A DNA stretch of 64,000 nt, taken from Streptosporangiaceae bacterium NEAU-GS5. Lineage in GTDB: Bacteria; Actinomycetota; Actinomycetes; Streptosporangiales; Streptosporangiaceae. Under the pieces are notes generated by a model. It saw only the letters and a list, made by a program, of their open reading frames with translations. It was not told the DNA's origin and ran no database searches. The translations under genes and the position numbers were made by a program. Positions 7,798-16,904 of this stretch are shown piece by piece. The DNA is taken from NCBI GenBank assembly GCA_017592665.1, contig JAGFNW010000002.1, positions 124,001 to 188,000 of the forward strand, written 5' to 3'. Position 1 is the first letter of the stretch. Each line of letters opens with the position of its first letter.

Positions 7798-8997
7798 TCA
7801 GCGGACGGCGCGCAGGTTCACCCCGGACAGCGGGGCGTCGCAGCCGTCGGAGCAGGAGATCAGATAGGGCGCCCGGGCCAGCCCCGACGTGGGCGCACCG
7901 CCGGCGTCGATCACCTGGGACGTGGGGCCGAGCCCGGTCGTCCCCGTGCGCGCGTCGTATACGAGGGTGTCCCACTCCTGGGCGGTCGACGCGGGCCGCA
8001 GGACGATGAAGAAGCGGTCGATGGGGCCGTCGCCGCCCACCGGCCGCCCCGGCAGCAGGGCGAGCGCCGTGCCGTTGGGGCGCTGCACCACATCGCGCCC
8101 GGCGGCGTCGCGGCCGCGGCACCACTCGGGCCCGCACCGCAGATGGGTCACACCCGGCGCCGGGACCACGGGCCGGACTTCGCCCGTCTCCAGATTGATC
8201 AGCCGCGTCTGGTTGACCTTGGCGTCGATGCTGAGGTCGCTGAGCGGATTGCCGAGGACCTCGGCCAGGTATTTGGTCATCACGTCGGACGAGACGTCGC
8301 TCGGCGACACGTTGGCGGGCGATTGGTCGGCGGCCCACGGCCAGGAGACGAGGAACAGGCCCTGGCTCCCTTCGACCGGCTCCGGCGTCCCGCCGCCGGG
8401 CAGGCCGACCCGGAAGACGCCGCCACGGACGGCCGAGGCGTAGTAGAGCGTGTCGCCGAGGATCGCGGCCGGCGACCCCATGGCGTCGCCGACGCCCTTG
8501 ACCTCGGTGACGTGGCCGTCATCCAGGGACACGGCCCAGATCCGCTGGGACTCGGCGCCGGACGGCAGCGTCACCAGCACGGCGTAGCGGTCGCTCACCC
8601 AGACGCGCGTCAGCATGCCGGCTTCGGGCATGGTGGCGACCTTCCGGAGCTTGCCGGTCTCGGTGTCCAGCACGTCGATCGAGGCCTTGTCGGCTCTCTT
8701 GGCGGGCCACGCGGTCACGACGAGGTGGGTGGCGTCAAGTGCGTCGTCGAGGGCGTAGGCGCTCTTGTCGTCCGGGAGGCGTACCGAGAAGAAGGCTCCG
8801 GGCCACGCGGCGCGCAACTGCTTGGCGGGGGCCGCGGAGACGGGCGCCCCAGAGCTCGGACTCGGGCTCGAACTCGGACTGGCGACGGGCAGGGGCGAGC
8901 GCAGCACGGACGCCAGCTTGGGCGCGGCGCCGCAGGCGGCCAGGAAGGCCGTGAGGGCCAGCGCGATCAGCGCCGGCCCTAACCCCGTCTGCCGCAT
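7798..8997 (-). CDS. Hypothetical lipoprotein, possible beta-propeller
   Basis: A 399-residue protein with a lipoprotein signal (lipobox LAAC, cysteine about residue 22), then a Ser/Pro-rich linker (residues about 35-55), then a globular domain. The globular part has blade-like repeats such as IDVLDTETGKLRKVATMP, RIWAVSLDDGHVTEVKG and TRLINLETGEVRPVV, suggesting a WD/TolB-like beta-propeller. Four cysteines near the C-terminal half (CGPEWC and CSDGC) could form disulfides. It is not a recognised enzyme. It starts 27 bases after the stop of the NarL-type response regulator on the same strand, so it probably belongs to that operon and may be an envelope sensor or target of the two-component system; that link is inference. 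Confidence 0.72.
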   Translation of the reverse strand: MRQTGLGPALIALALTAFLAACGAAPKLASVLRSPLPVASPSSSPSPSSGAPVSAAPAKQLRAAWPGAFFSVRLPDDKSAYALDDALDATHLVVTAWPAKRADKASIDVLDTETGKLRKVATMPEAGMLTRVWVSDRYAVLVTLPSGAESQRIWAVSLDDGHVTEVKGVGDAMGSPAAILGDTLYYASAVRGGVFRVGLPGGGTPEPVEGSQGLFLVSWPWAADQSPANVSPSDVSSDVMTKYLAEVLGNPLSDLSIDAKVNQTRLINLETGEVRPVVPAPGVTHLRCGPEWCRGRDAAGRDVVQRPNGTALALLPGRPVGGDGPIDRFFIVLRPASTAQEWDTLVYDARTGTTGLGPTSQVIDAGGAPTSGLARAPYLISCSDGCDAPLSGVNLRAVR

Positions 8998-9024
8998 GTG
9001 GTCACCTCTGGGTCCACGTCTGCC

Positions 9025-9672
9025 TCACGATCTCAGATACGCCAGAACGGCTTGAACGCGCCGGTGCTGGTCGCCGTCTTCGGCGTAAAGGCCGAGTTTC
9101 ACGAAGATGCTGCGGATGTGCTTCTCGACGGCGCCTTCGGTGATGACCAGCTGGCGGCCGATGGCGGGGTTCGAACGGCCCTCGGCCATGAGCCCGAGCA
9201 CGTCGCGCTCGCGCGGGGTCAGCGAAGCAAGTGGGTCGTCGCGCCTCCTGCGGACCATGAGCTGGGCGACCACCTGCGGGTCGAAGACCGTGCCACCGGC
9301 CGCCACCCGGCGCAGCCCCTCCATGAACTCCTCGACGTCGACGACTCGGTCCTTCAGCAGATATCCGACCGCGCCGCGGGCGTCGGCCAGCAGGTCGTCG
9401 GCGTAGGAGACCTCGACGTACTGCGACAGGATGAGCACGGGCGCGCCGGGGACCTTCTGCCGGGCCTCGACGGCGGCCTTGAGGCCCTCGTCGGTGAAGC
9501 TGGGCGGCATCCGCACGTCGACCACCGACACGTCGGGGCGCAGCGCCACGACCGACTCCACCAGGGCCGTGCCGGTGCCGACCTGCGCCACGACCTCGCA
9601 GCCGAACTCCTCCAGCAGCCGGACCAGGCCCTCTCTGATCAGAGCCGCGTCGTCGGCGACTACTACCCGCAC
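9025..9672 (-). CDS. NarL/LuxR-family response regulator
   Basis: A 215-residue protein: receiver domain (residues 1-120) with acidic pocket D8/D9, phospho-acceptor D52 (VSVVDVRMPP) and the conserved K in YLLKD, followed by a LuxR-type helix-turn-helix (residues about 145-210; LTPRERDVLGLMAEG and AVEKHIRSIFVKLGL). It is phosphorylated by a partner kinase and acts as a DNA-binding transcription factor. Its start overlaps the end of the upstream histidine kinase gene by 10 bases, which identifies the partner. Target genes are not shown by the sequence; the lipoprotein immediately downstream is a candidate. Confidence 0.93.
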   Translation of the reverse strand: MRVVVADDAALIREGLVRLLEEFGCEVVAQVGTGTALVESVVALRPDVSVVDVRMPPSFTDEGLKAAVEARQKVPGAPVLILSQYVEVSYADDLLADARGAVGYLLKDRVVDVEEFMEGLRRVAAGGTVFDPQVVAQLMVRRRRDDPLASLTPRERDVLGLMAEGRSNPAIGRQLVITEGAVEKHIRSIFVKLGLYAEDGDQHRRVQAVLAYLRS

Positions 9673-10910
9673 GGAACCTCCGCAACGATCAAGGTCGGTC
9701 CTCCGGCCGGGGACTGGACGGACAGCTCGCCGTCGACCGCACGCAGCCGGTCGGCGAGCCCGGCCAGGCCGTGGCCCTTGGCGACATGCGCGCCGCCGAC
9801 CCCATCATCCCCGATTGTCAGCAATAAGGTGTCGCCGATCCGCGTCAGCGTGACCGAACAGAGCTCGGCGCGGCTGTGCTTGGCCACGTTCGTCAGCGTC
9901 TCGGCCGTCACGAAGTAGACCGTGTTCTCCACCAGCGCCGGAAAGCGCTCGACCGTCTGCACGTCGAGCTCGACCGGGATCGTGCAGCGGCTCGCCAGCG
10001 CCGCCAGGGCGGGCGCGAGACCGCGGTCGGCCAGGATCGGCGGCGCGATGCCGCGCGACAGCGCGCGCAGCTCGTCGAGCGTCTCACGGGTCGCGGTGAT
10101 GGCATCCCCGATGGTACGGCTCGCGGCCGACGCGTCCCGCTCGAGCTCGCGCTGCGCCCGCGACAGCTCCATGGCCAGGTGCACGAGCCGCTGCTGCGGG
10201 CCGTCGTGGATGTCCCGCTCCAGGCGGCGCAGGGCGTCCGCCTCGGCGCTCGCGGCCGCGTGGCGGCCCTCGGTGAGATCCTCGATCCGCTCGTGCAGCT
10301 CGGCCACGCCGGTCAGCAGCGAACGGCCGAGCGCCGCCTGCAGCATGGCCGACCCCCGGACCACGGGATAGATCGTCAGGGCGAACAGGCAGCCGGTCAG
10401 CACGTAGAAGATGCTGGTCTCCACGTAGCCCGAGCCGAAGCCGAGCAGCTCGGGCAGCTGCTCGTTGCCGCGGTTGACCCCGTCGATCCAGCCGTAGAGG
10501 GGATAGGTGAAGCCGCCGAGGATGCCTCCCCACCAGGTGATGGTCAGGCAGAACGAGACGACCGAAACCGGATAGGTGACGATGCCGTGCAGCGTGTCCA
10601 GCCAGTACTGCCCGACGGCCATCGGGTTGACCAGGCGGCGGAACCAGTGCGCGCCGTCCGGCGCGCGCCGGTAGCGCGGCCGCGCCGGAGGCCGCTCGAG
10701 CAGCATCGCGATGCGCCGCCGCTCGACGTCGGCCATCCCACGCGCCACCAGCAGCGTGACGGTCAGAAGAGGCACCCCGACCCAGATCACGACAGTGCCG
10801 ATGCCCACCGACAACCCAGTGACGAGCAGCACGAACGAGATCATCGCGAGGGGGAAGCCCACCAGTGTGTAAGCGGAGGCGGCCAGCAGCCGGCGCAACA
10901 TGGGTCTCAT
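9663..10910 (-). CDS. Two-component sensor histidine kinase (HisKA_3 type) with membrane sensor domain
   Basis: ATG at 10910 (MRPMLRR) is chosen over upstream in-frame codons because the first membrane helix follows at once; this gives 415 residues. The N-terminal half has four or more membrane helices in the arrangement of the actinobacterial putative-sensor domain. It is followed by the dimerisation motif DIHDGPQQRLVHLAMELSR with phospho-acceptor H235 and an HATPase domain with DDGVGG and GHGLAGLADRL. The kinase autophosphorylates and passes phosphate to D52 of the overlapping regulator. It lies downstream of der on the same strand with a 76-base gap, so it may have its own promoter. The stimulus is unknown; cell-envelope stress is typical of the family. 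Confidence 0.92.
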   Translation of the reverse strand: MRPMLRRLLAASAYTLVGFPLAMISFVLLVTGLSVGIGTVVIWVGVPLLTVTLLVARGMADVERRRIAMLLERPPARPRYRRAPDGAHWFRRLVNPMAVGQYWLDTLHGIVTYPVSVVSFCLTITWWGGILGGFTYPLYGWIDGVNRGNEQLPELLGFGSGYVETSIFYVLTGCLFALTIYPVVRGSAMLQAALGRSLLTGVAELHERIEDLTEGRHAAASAEADALRRLERDIHDGPQQRLVHLAMELSRAQRELERDASAASRTIGDAITATRETLDELRALSRGIAPPILADRGLAPALAALASRCTIPVELDVQTVERFPALVENTVYFVTAETLTNVAKHSRAELCSVTLTRIGDTLLLTIGDDGVGGAHVAKGHGLAGLADRLRAVDGELSVQSPAGGPTLIVAEVPCG

Positions 10911-10986
10911 GGCCACAACGCTATTGTCGCGGTTCGTGGCGAGCGATCCCGCGCGCACTCCGGTCAGAGGTAGGGAAAACCCCCCG

Positions 10987-12414
10987 TCACTTCTTCCGCT
11001 TCTCCCGAATCTTCATGGCCACCTCGACCGGCGACCCGGCGAACCCGAACTCCTCGCGCAGCCGCCGCTCGATGAACCGCCGATAGGTCTCCTCCAGGAA
11101 GCCCGACGTGAACAGCACGAACTTGGGCGGCTCGACCGACGGCTGGGTGGCGAACAGGATCTTCGGCTGCTTGCCGCTGCGCACGGGCGGCGGCGTGGCC
11201 TGCACCAGCTCGGTGAGGAACTGGTTGAGCCGGCCCGTCGACACCCGCGTGCCCCACGAATCCAGGGCCCGCTCGATGGCCGGGACGAGCCGCTCGACGT
11301 GCCGGCCCGTCTTGGCGGAGATGTTCACGCGCAGCGCCCACGGAGTGCGCACGAGCTGGCGCTCGATCTCCTTCTCCAGGTAGTAGCGGCGGTCCTCGTC
11401 GACCAGATCCCACTTGTTGAACGCGACGACCATGGCCCGGCCCGACTCGATGACCAGCGAGATGATCCGCAGATCCTGCTCGGTCAGCACGTCGGAGGCG
11501 TCGATCAGGACGACCGCCACCTCGGCCCGCTCCAGGGCGGCCCTGGTCCGCATGGCGGCGTAGAAGTCGGCGCCCTTCAACTCGCGATCGCGGCGCCTGA
11601 TGCCGGCCGTGTCGATGAACCGGTAGGTCTTCCCGCCCAGCGTCACCAGCTCGTCGACCGGGTCGCGGGTGGTGCCCGCCACCGGGTCGACCAGCACGCG
11701 CTCCTCCCCCGCCACGCGGTTGAGCAGCGACGACTTGCCGACATTCGGCTTGCCGAGCAGCGCGATCCGGCGCGGGCCGCGGCGCTCGCCGAACCTCACC
11801 GCCGGCGCCTCCGGCAGCGCCTCCAAGACCGCGTCGAGCAGGTCGCCACTGGACCGGCCGTGCAGCGCGGAAACCGGCAGCGGCTCGCCCAGCCCCAGCG
11901 ACCACAGCCCGGCCGTCTCCAGCTCGAGCTGCTGGTTGTCGACCTTGTTGGCGGCCAGGATGACGGGCTTGCCGGCCCGGCGCAGCACCGAGCCGACCGC
12001 CTCGTCGGAGTCGGTCACGCCCACGGTCGCGTCGACCACGAACACGACCACGTCGGCGAGCTCGGCCGCGATCTGGGCCTGCGCCGCGATCCGCTGCGCC
12101 ATGCCGGTGGCGTCCGGATCCCACCCGCCGGTGTCGACCAGCGTGAAGCGCCGGCCGCGCCAGTTGCCCTCGTAGGTCACCCGGTCGCGGGTCACGCCGG
12201 GAACGTCTTCCACGACCGCCTCGCGGCGGCCGATGATGCGGTTGACCAGCGTCGACTTGCCCACGTTGGGCCGGCCGACGACGGCCACGACCGGCAGCGG
12301 GCCGGTGTCCGGCTCGTCGTCGGTCTCTAGGAGATCGGCGTCGTCGGACGGCTCCGCCTCATCGGGCAGCTCGGTCCAGACGCCGTCGTCCATGGTCTCT
12401 TCTTCCCCCGTCAC
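10987..12414 (-). CDS. der: Ribosome-associated GTPase Der (EngA)
   Basis: A 475-residue protein with the two tandem GTPase domains that define Der. P-loops are GRPNVGKS and GKPNVGKS, each followed by DTGG/DTAG and an NKxD motif (AANKVDN, AFNKWDL), and a C-terminal KH-like domain ends in basic residues (KIREKRKK). Der is essential for assembly of the 50S ribosomal subunit. An acidic N-terminal extension of about 40 residues precedes the first G domain, common in actinobacteria. The GTG start at 12414 overlaps the cmk stop by 4 bases; an ATG at 12393 is the alternative start. The cmk-der pairing is conserved in actinobacteria. Confidence 0.97.
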   Translation of the reverse strand: MTGEEETMDDGVWTELPDEAEPSDDADLLETDDEPDTGPLPVVAVVGRPNVGKSTLVNRIIGRREAVVEDVPGVTRDRVTYEGNWRGRRFTLVDTGGWDPDATGMAQRIAAQAQIAAELADVVVFVVDATVGVTDSDEAVGSVLRRAGKPVILAANKVDNQQLELETAGLWSLGLGEPLPVSALHGRSSGDLLDAVLEALPEAPAVRFGERRGPRRIALLGKPNVGKSSLLNRVAGEERVLVDPVAGTTRDPVDELVTLGGKTYRFIDTAGIRRRDRELKGADFYAAMRTRAALERAEVAVVLIDASDVLTEQDLRIISLVIESGRAMVVAFNKWDLVDEDRRYYLEKEIERQLVRTPWALRVNISAKTGRHVERLVPAIERALDSWGTRVSTGRLNQFLTELVQATPPPVRSGKQPKILFATQPSVEPPKFVLFTSGFLEETYRRFIERRLREEFGFAGSPVEVAMKIREKRKK

Positions 12415-13094
12415 GAGCTCGCTCGCTCCTTCACAAGATCCAGCACTGCGGCGATCACCTCGTCGAGGGTCAGCGCCGTGGTGTCGAGCTCCACCGCGTC
12501 AGCGGCCTTGGCCAGCGGGTCGGCCTTCCTCGTCGAGTCGAGCGCGTCGCGCCGTTCGAGGGCCGCCCGCTGAGCCTCCACGGTCGTGCCGGCCACCTCG
12601 GCGCTGCGGCGGGCGGCCCGCGCGTCGGCGCTCGCGGTCAGGTAGACCTTCGTCGGCGCGTCAGGTGAGACGACCGTGCCGATGTCACGGCCCTCGACCA
12701 CGATCCCTCCGCTCGCCTCGATGATCTCCCGCTGCAGGGCGACCAGCCGCGCCCGCACCTCGGGCACCGCGCTCACCGCCGACACCGCCGCGGTCACCTC
12801 CTGCGACCTGATCGGGCCGCGCACGTCGTGCCCGTCGACCGCGATCGCCGGCTCATCCGGGTCGGTGCCCACGCCGAGCTCGGGCTCCTTCGCCCGTACG
12901 GCTATCGCCGCCGGATCGGCCAGGTCGACGCCCTGCTGGAGCATCCACCAGGTGACCGCCCGATACATGGCGCCGGTGTCGAGATAGCGCAGGCCGAGGG
13001 CGCGAGCGACCCCTCGCGAGACACTCGACTTGCCCGACCCCGACGGCCCGTCCATCGCCACGACCAACGTCACGGCCACTCCCTCTGTTGACAT
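12411..13094 (-). CDS. cmk: Cytidylate kinase
   Basis: A 227-residue kinase that converts CMP or dCMP to the diphosphate using ATP. The P-loop GPSGSGKSS is near residues 16-24, followed by [16 protein letters not shown], the signature contacting the nucleotide base. [21 protein letters not shown] and the [14 protein letters not shown] lid segment are also typical. The length is normal. It overlaps der by 4 bases and follows tyrA by 112 bases on the same strand, in the usual aroH-tyrA-cmk-der order of this group. Confidence 0.97.
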   Translation of the reverse strand: MSTEGVAVTLVVAMDGPSGSGKSSVSRGVARALGLRYLDTGAMYRAVTWWMLQQGVDLADPAAIAVRAKEPELGVGTDPDEPAIAVDGHDVRGPIRSQEVTAAVSAVSAVPEVRARLVALQREIIEASGGIVVEGRDIGTVVSPDAPTKVYLTASADARAARRSAEVAGTTVEAQRAALERRDALDSTRKADPLAKAADAVELDTTALTLDEVIAAVLDLVKERASS

Positions 13095-13206
13095 GTGCCC
13101 GGCTTCTCGGTGCGCGCTCCCGCTTTGGGGCTGTGGAGGGCGCTGCCGCGGTGCCCGGGCGCCTGCCGCCGGTGGTCGGCACGCACCCGGTCAAGGTTAC
13201 CGGCGG

Positions 13207-14301
13207 TCAGGCCGGGTCAGGGACGTCCCAGCCGTGGCCGCGCAGGGCCTCCGACAGCACCGCCACCGCCTCCGGCTGGACCGACAGCTCGACCGCGCCG
13301 AGCGGCAGGCCGGGCACGTGCTCCAGCTGGACGTCCTCGATGCTGACCCCGACCTGCTCGGCCACCTGGAACAGGCGGGCCAGCTCGCCCGGCCGGTCGC
13401 CGATGACCACCTGGACGACCTCGTAGGTGCGGGCCGGGCCGCCGTGCTTGCCGGGGATCCGGCCGCGTCCGGCGTTGCCGCGCCGAAGGAGATCGGTGAC
13501 CGGGTCGATCGGGCTCGCGCCCGCAGAGAACTCGCGCAACGAGCGGGCCGCAAGCGCCAGGTCGACCGCGACCTCCTCGAGCACCTCGGCCACCGCGCCC
13601 GCGTTGCCCGACAGGATGCCCGTCCAAAGGCTCGGGTCGCCCGCGGCGATCCGAGTCACGTCGCGCACGCCCTGGCCGGAAAGCCCGAGCGTGGTCGCCG
13701 AGGCGTCGGCCAGCCGGGCCGCCACGGCCGCCGCCGCCACATGCGGGGCATGCGAGATCACCGCGACCGCGCGGTCGTGCTCGACCGCGTCCAGCGTGAC
13801 CGCGTTGCCGCCGCAGAGGGCCACCAGCTCCAGAATCGTCTGAACGGCCGCAGGCGACGCGTCAGGGCCTGGGCACAGCGCCCACGGCCGGCCGAGGAAC
13901 AGGTCGGCCCGCGCCGCCGCCGGCCCGGACCGCTCCCGGCCCGCGAGCGGATGCGAGGGCACGTACGTCGTCAGGTCGCAGCCGAGCCGCCCCGCCTGCT
14001 CGAGCGGAAGCGCCTTGACGCTCGCCACGTCCGTGTAGAACGCTGCCGCGTCGTGCTTTTGCAGCTCGAGCAGCTGCTGGGCGACCGCGTGCGGCGGCAC
14101 CGCGACCACCGCCACGTCGGTCTTGACGCCCGGCGTCCAGGCGGCGCCCGCGCCCAGCTCGCGCGCGAGCCGTACGACCGAGGGGTCGCGATCGGCCAGG
14201 TAGACGTCCAGGCCGCGCTGGCGCAGGGCGAGCGCGATGGAGGTGCCGATCAGGCCGGCCCCCACGACGACCACGCTGCGGATCGTGCCACCCTCGATCA
14301 T
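13207..14301 (-). CDS. tyrA: Prephenate dehydrogenase with C-terminal ACT-like domain
   Basis: A 364-residue enzyme of tyrosine synthesis that oxidatively decarboxylates prephenate to 4-hydroxyphenylpyruvate. The Rossmann motif GAGLIGTSIA lies at the N-terminus. The prephenate-binding signatures SHPLAGRERSG and the catalytic-site segment VAVISHAPHVAAA follow. The last 75 or so residues (YEVVQVVIGDRPGELARLFQ) have the pattern of an ACT regulatory domain, so feedback inhibition by tyrosine is likely. A chorismate mutase gene lies 30 bases upstream, so the two consecutive steps from chorismate are encoded together. Confidence 0.95.
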   Translation of the reverse strand: MIEGGTIRSVVVVGAGLIGTSIALALRQRGLDVYLADRDPSVVRLARELGAGAAWTPGVKTDVAVVAVPPHAVAQQLLELQKHDAAAFYTDVASVKALPLEQAGRLGCDLTTYVPSHPLAGRERSGPAAARADLFLGRPWALCPGPDASPAAVQTILELVALCGGNAVTLDAVEHDRAVAVISHAPHVAAAAVAARLADASATTLGLSGQGVRDVTRIAAGDPSLWTGILSGNAGAVAEVLEEVAVDLALAARSLREFSAGASPIDPVTDLLRRGNAGRGRIPGKHGGPARTYEVVQVVIGDRPGELARLFQVAEQVGVSIEDVQLEHVPGLPLGAVELSVQPEAVAVLSEALRGHGWDVPDPA

Positions 14302-14331
14302 CGGAAGTTACCCACTGTTTCCTGACGGGCC

Positions 14332-14691
14332 CTATTGGGCGATGTCCACCCGGAGCGCGACCGCGCCCCGCAGGTAGACGTGCTCGATGTCCTGCCGCGA
14401 CCGCTCGGTGTTGATGTGCGCCATGAGGCGGACGACCCGGGGCAGCGCCCCAGGGACGTCGATCTCGGCGGCGCACAGCAACGGCACGTCGTGAAAGCCG
14501 AGCTTGCGCGCGGCCAGGGCGGGGAACTCCGCGGTGAGGTCGGGCGTCGCGGTGAAGAACACACTGATCACGTCGTCGGTCGTGAGCCGGTTGCGCTCCA
14601 TGACCGCGGAGACCAGCTCGGTCGTTCCGGCGAGGATCGACTCACGGTCGTCACTTTCGACCTGGATCGCCCCACGAACCGCCCGCACCAT
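14332..14691 (-). CDS. aroH: Chorismate mutase, AroH type
   Basis: A 119-residue protein of the AroH class, which forms trimers with a pseudo-beta-barrel fold and converts chorismate to prephenate. Visible family features are RAVRGAIQV at the start with the active-site Arg, LLCAAEIDV with the active-site Glu, the RVVRLMAHINT segment and the C-terminal HVYLRGAVALR carrying the active-site Tyr. It lies directly upstream of tyrA, consistent with a shared tyrosine/phenylalanine branch. AroH-class mutases are less common than AroQ, but they occur in Bacillus and many actinobacteria. Confidence 0.93.
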   Translation of the reverse strand: MVRAVRGAIQVESDDRESILAGTTELVSAVMERNRLTTDDVISVFFTATPDLTAEFPALAARKLGFHDVPLLCAAEIDVPGALPRVVRLMAHINTERSRQDIEHVYLRGAVALRVDIAQ

Positions 14692-14723
14692 GTCATACCC
14701 CTTTGTCAGTCTGCCGGGAAAGG

Positions 14724-16904
14724 CTACATGCCCACGGCGGCGTACAGGTCGCCGACTTCCTTCAGCGACAGGGCCCGGATCGTGCCGGGCTTGAGCCGCC
14801 CGAGCTTGACCGGCCCGAACTCGATCCTGGCCAGGTCGATCACCGGGTGGCCGACCTGCTCCATGATCCGCCGCACGATGTGGGTCCGCCCCTCATGCAG
14901 GACGACCTCCACCAGCGCCTGCTGTCCATGCTCCTGGACGACGCGGAACTCGTCGACCCGGGCGAGGCCGTCTTCCAGATCCACGCCCTTCTGCAGGACG
15001 CGGTGCAGGCCACGCGCGATCGGGCCGGGCACCTTCGCCCAGTACTTCTTCTGCACGCCGAAGCTCGGATGCGTCAGCCGGTGGGCCAGCTCGCCGTCGT
15101 TGGTGAACAGCAACAGGCCCTCGGTCTCGGTGTCGAGCCGGCCGACGTGGAACAGCCGCAACGCGGTCAGATCCTGGACGTAGTCGGCGAGGCTCGGACG
15201 GCCCTGCGGGTCTTCCATGGTGCTGACCACGCCGATGGGCTTGTTGAGCGCGTAGTAGACGAGCTCGGGCGCGGTGGGGATGCGCTTGCCGTCGACGTGG
15301 ATGACCTGCTTGGACGGATCCACGCGGGCGCCGAAGCGGCGGACCACCTGGCCGTCGACGGTCACCCGGCCTTCGCCGATCATCTCCTCGCAGGCACGCC
15401 GGCTGGCGACACCTGCTTGGGCGAGGACCTTCTGCAGCTTCTCGCCGCCGGGAACCTCGGTGGTGTCGCGCTCGTCCTCGTAGTCGGCGTCGTAGAAATC
15501 GGGGTCGCGCTGCGGCTGACGGCTCGTCTTGAACGCGTCCACCTGCGGCCCGGTCGCCCGGCTCGGCCTCGGCTTGTACGCCTCCGGAGCCTCCCGACCC
15601 GACCTGCGCGGCGCGTCGCTCTCACGACTCGCCCGCCGCTCGCCGTATCGCTCATCCCGGCGCTCACCGCCCCGGTCATCACGCCGGTCGTCGCGCCGGT
15701 CATCGCGGCGATCGCCGCCACGGTCATCACGCACGCCCTGGGCGCGGTCACCACGCCGGTCGTCGCGGCGGTCACCACGCCGGTCATCGCGCACGCCCTG
15801 GCCGCGCTCGTCGCGGCGGGGGCCGCGCAGTTCGCTGCGGGAGCTGTCGTGGCGGCCGTAGCGGGCACGTGAGCCGCTACCGGAGTCGCCGCTTTGGCCG
15901 ATGGTCTCCACGCCGTCCCCGCGCCGAGCCCCGCCCCGGTCGGCCCTGAACGCGCCGCCGAAGCCGCTTCCGCGCTCCTCGCGCCGGTCGGGGCCGCGGT
16001 CACTGCGGAAGTCGCGGCGGTCGTTCTGTCCATCTCGGCTGCCGCCGCGGAACCCCTCACGGCCACCGCTACGGAACCCGCCACTGCCACCGCTGGCACC
16101 GCTGCGGAAACCACCGCTGCCACCACTGCCGCCACTGCGACCGCTGCCGTATCCGCCACGGTCATCGCCCCGGTAGCCGCCACGGGTGTCACCACGACCA
16201 TCGCCGCGGCTATCACCACGACTGCCACCACGGCTGTCGGGGCGGGTGTCGGCGCGGAAGCCTTCACGGCCACCGCTGCGGTAACCGCCACGGTCATCGC
16301 CCCGATAACCACCACGGCTGTCACCACGACCATCGCCGCTGCCACCACGGCTGTCGGCGCGACTGCCACTACGACTGCCACCACGGCTGTCGGGGCGGCT
16401 GTCGGCACGGAAGCCCTCACGGCCACCGCTGCGGTAACCGCCACGGTCGTCGCCCCGGTAGCCGCCACGGCTGTCACCACGGCTGTCGGGGCGGGTGTCG
16501 CTGCGGGAGCCGTCTCGGCCGCCGCCGCGGTAGGCGCCACGGCCGTCGCCTCGGTAGCCGCCGCGGCTGTCACCACGGCCGTCGGTGCGCCGGTCGTCGC
16601 GGCGGTCGTCCCGGCGGTCATCGCGGCGAGGGGCGTCGAAGCGGGAGCGGGAGCCGCCGCGGTCGGCGCGGAAGGTGTCGGCCGAACGGCCGCGGCCGGA
16701 TCCGTCACGGCCCGAGGCGTCGCGGCCCGAAGGCGTACGGCCGAAAGAAGGACGGCCGGACGAACCCGAAGAAGATGAGCGGCCGGAAGAAGATGAGCGG
16801 CCGAAGGACGACCGGCCGGAATCGCGGCCTGAGGCGCCGCGGCTGGGGGCGTTGCGGGAGGTGCGACCGCGTCCATCACCGGACGGGGTGCTGCGCTTGT
16901 TCAC
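14724..16904 (-). CDS. rluB: 23S rRNA pseudouridine synthase (RluB/RsuA family) with a giant Arg/Gly/Asp/Ser-rich N-terminal tail
   Basis: The C-terminal 241 residues are a normal RsuA/RluB enzyme: S4 RNA-binding domain (KLQKVLAQAGVASRRACEEM, from residue 488), then the catalytic domain with GRLDTETEGLLL, catalytic Asp D591, and the EGRTHIVRRI motif. It isomerises a uridine in 23S rRNA helix 89-type sites. Residues 1-485 are low complexity, built of RGDSRGGYRGDD, GGYRSGGREGFRAD and RRDDRRDDRR units. DNA repeats with a 153-base offset encode part of it (near 16261 and 16414). Actinobacterial RluB proteins often have shorter charged N-terminal extensions; this one is twice the size of the enzyme. 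The GTG start overlaps the scpB stop by 4 bases. The tail looks intrinsically disordered and RNA-binding; that is inference. Confidence 0.93.
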   Translation of the reverse strand: MNKRSTPSGDGRGRTSRNAPSRGASGRDSGRSSFGRSSSSGRSSSSGSSGRPSFGRTPSGRDASGRDGSGRGRSADTFRADRGGSRSRFDAPRRDDRRDDRRDDRRTDGRGDSRGGYRGDGRGAYRGGGRDGSRSDTRPDSRGDSRGGYRGDDRGGYRSGGREGFRADSRPDSRGGSRSGSRADSRGGSGDGRGDSRGGYRGDDRGGYRSGGREGFRADTRPDSRGGSRGDSRGDGRGDTRGGYRGDDRGGYGSGRSGGSGGSGGFRSGASGGSGGFRSGGREGFRGGSRDGQNDRRDFRSDRGPDRREERGSGFGGAFRADRGGARRGDGVETIGQSGDSGSGSRARYGRHDSSRSELRGPRRDERGQGVRDDRRGDRRDDRRGDRAQGVRDDRGGDRRDDRRDDRRDDRGGERRDERYGERRASRESDAPRRSGREAPEAYKPRPSRATGPQVDAFKTSRQPQRDPDFYDADYEDERDTTEVPGGEKLQKVLAQAGVASRRACEEMIGEGRVTVDGQVVRRFGARVDPSKQVIHVDGKRIPTAPELVYYALNKPIGVVSTMEDPQGRPSLADYVQDLTALRLFHVGRLDTETEGLLLFTNDGELAHRLTHPSFGVQKKYWAKVPGPIARGLHRVLQKGVDLEDGLARVDEFRVVQEHGQQALVEVVLHEGRTHIVRRIMEQVGHPVIDLARIEFGPVKLGRLKPGTIRALSLKEVGDLYAAVGM
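15590..16890 (-). repeat. Imperfect tandem repeats coding the RGG/RGD-like tail
   Basis: A 1.3-kb low-complexity stretch of imperfect repeats inside rluB. The clearest long copies run from about 16258 and about 16411, offset by 153 bases (51 codons) and nearly identical for several tens of bases; a third, more diverged copy starts near 16044. Units encode GGYRSGGREGFRAD. All periods seen are multiples of three, so copy-number change would keep the frame. The repeat also leaves long open frames on the other strand, which are by-products of composition. Confidence 0.85.

Noticed and set aside
15894-16778. Long Ala/Thr-rich open frame on the plus strand
   Set aside because: It mirrors the repeat tail of the minus-strand pseudouridine synthase; the long frame follows from repeat composition and has no start signals or family.
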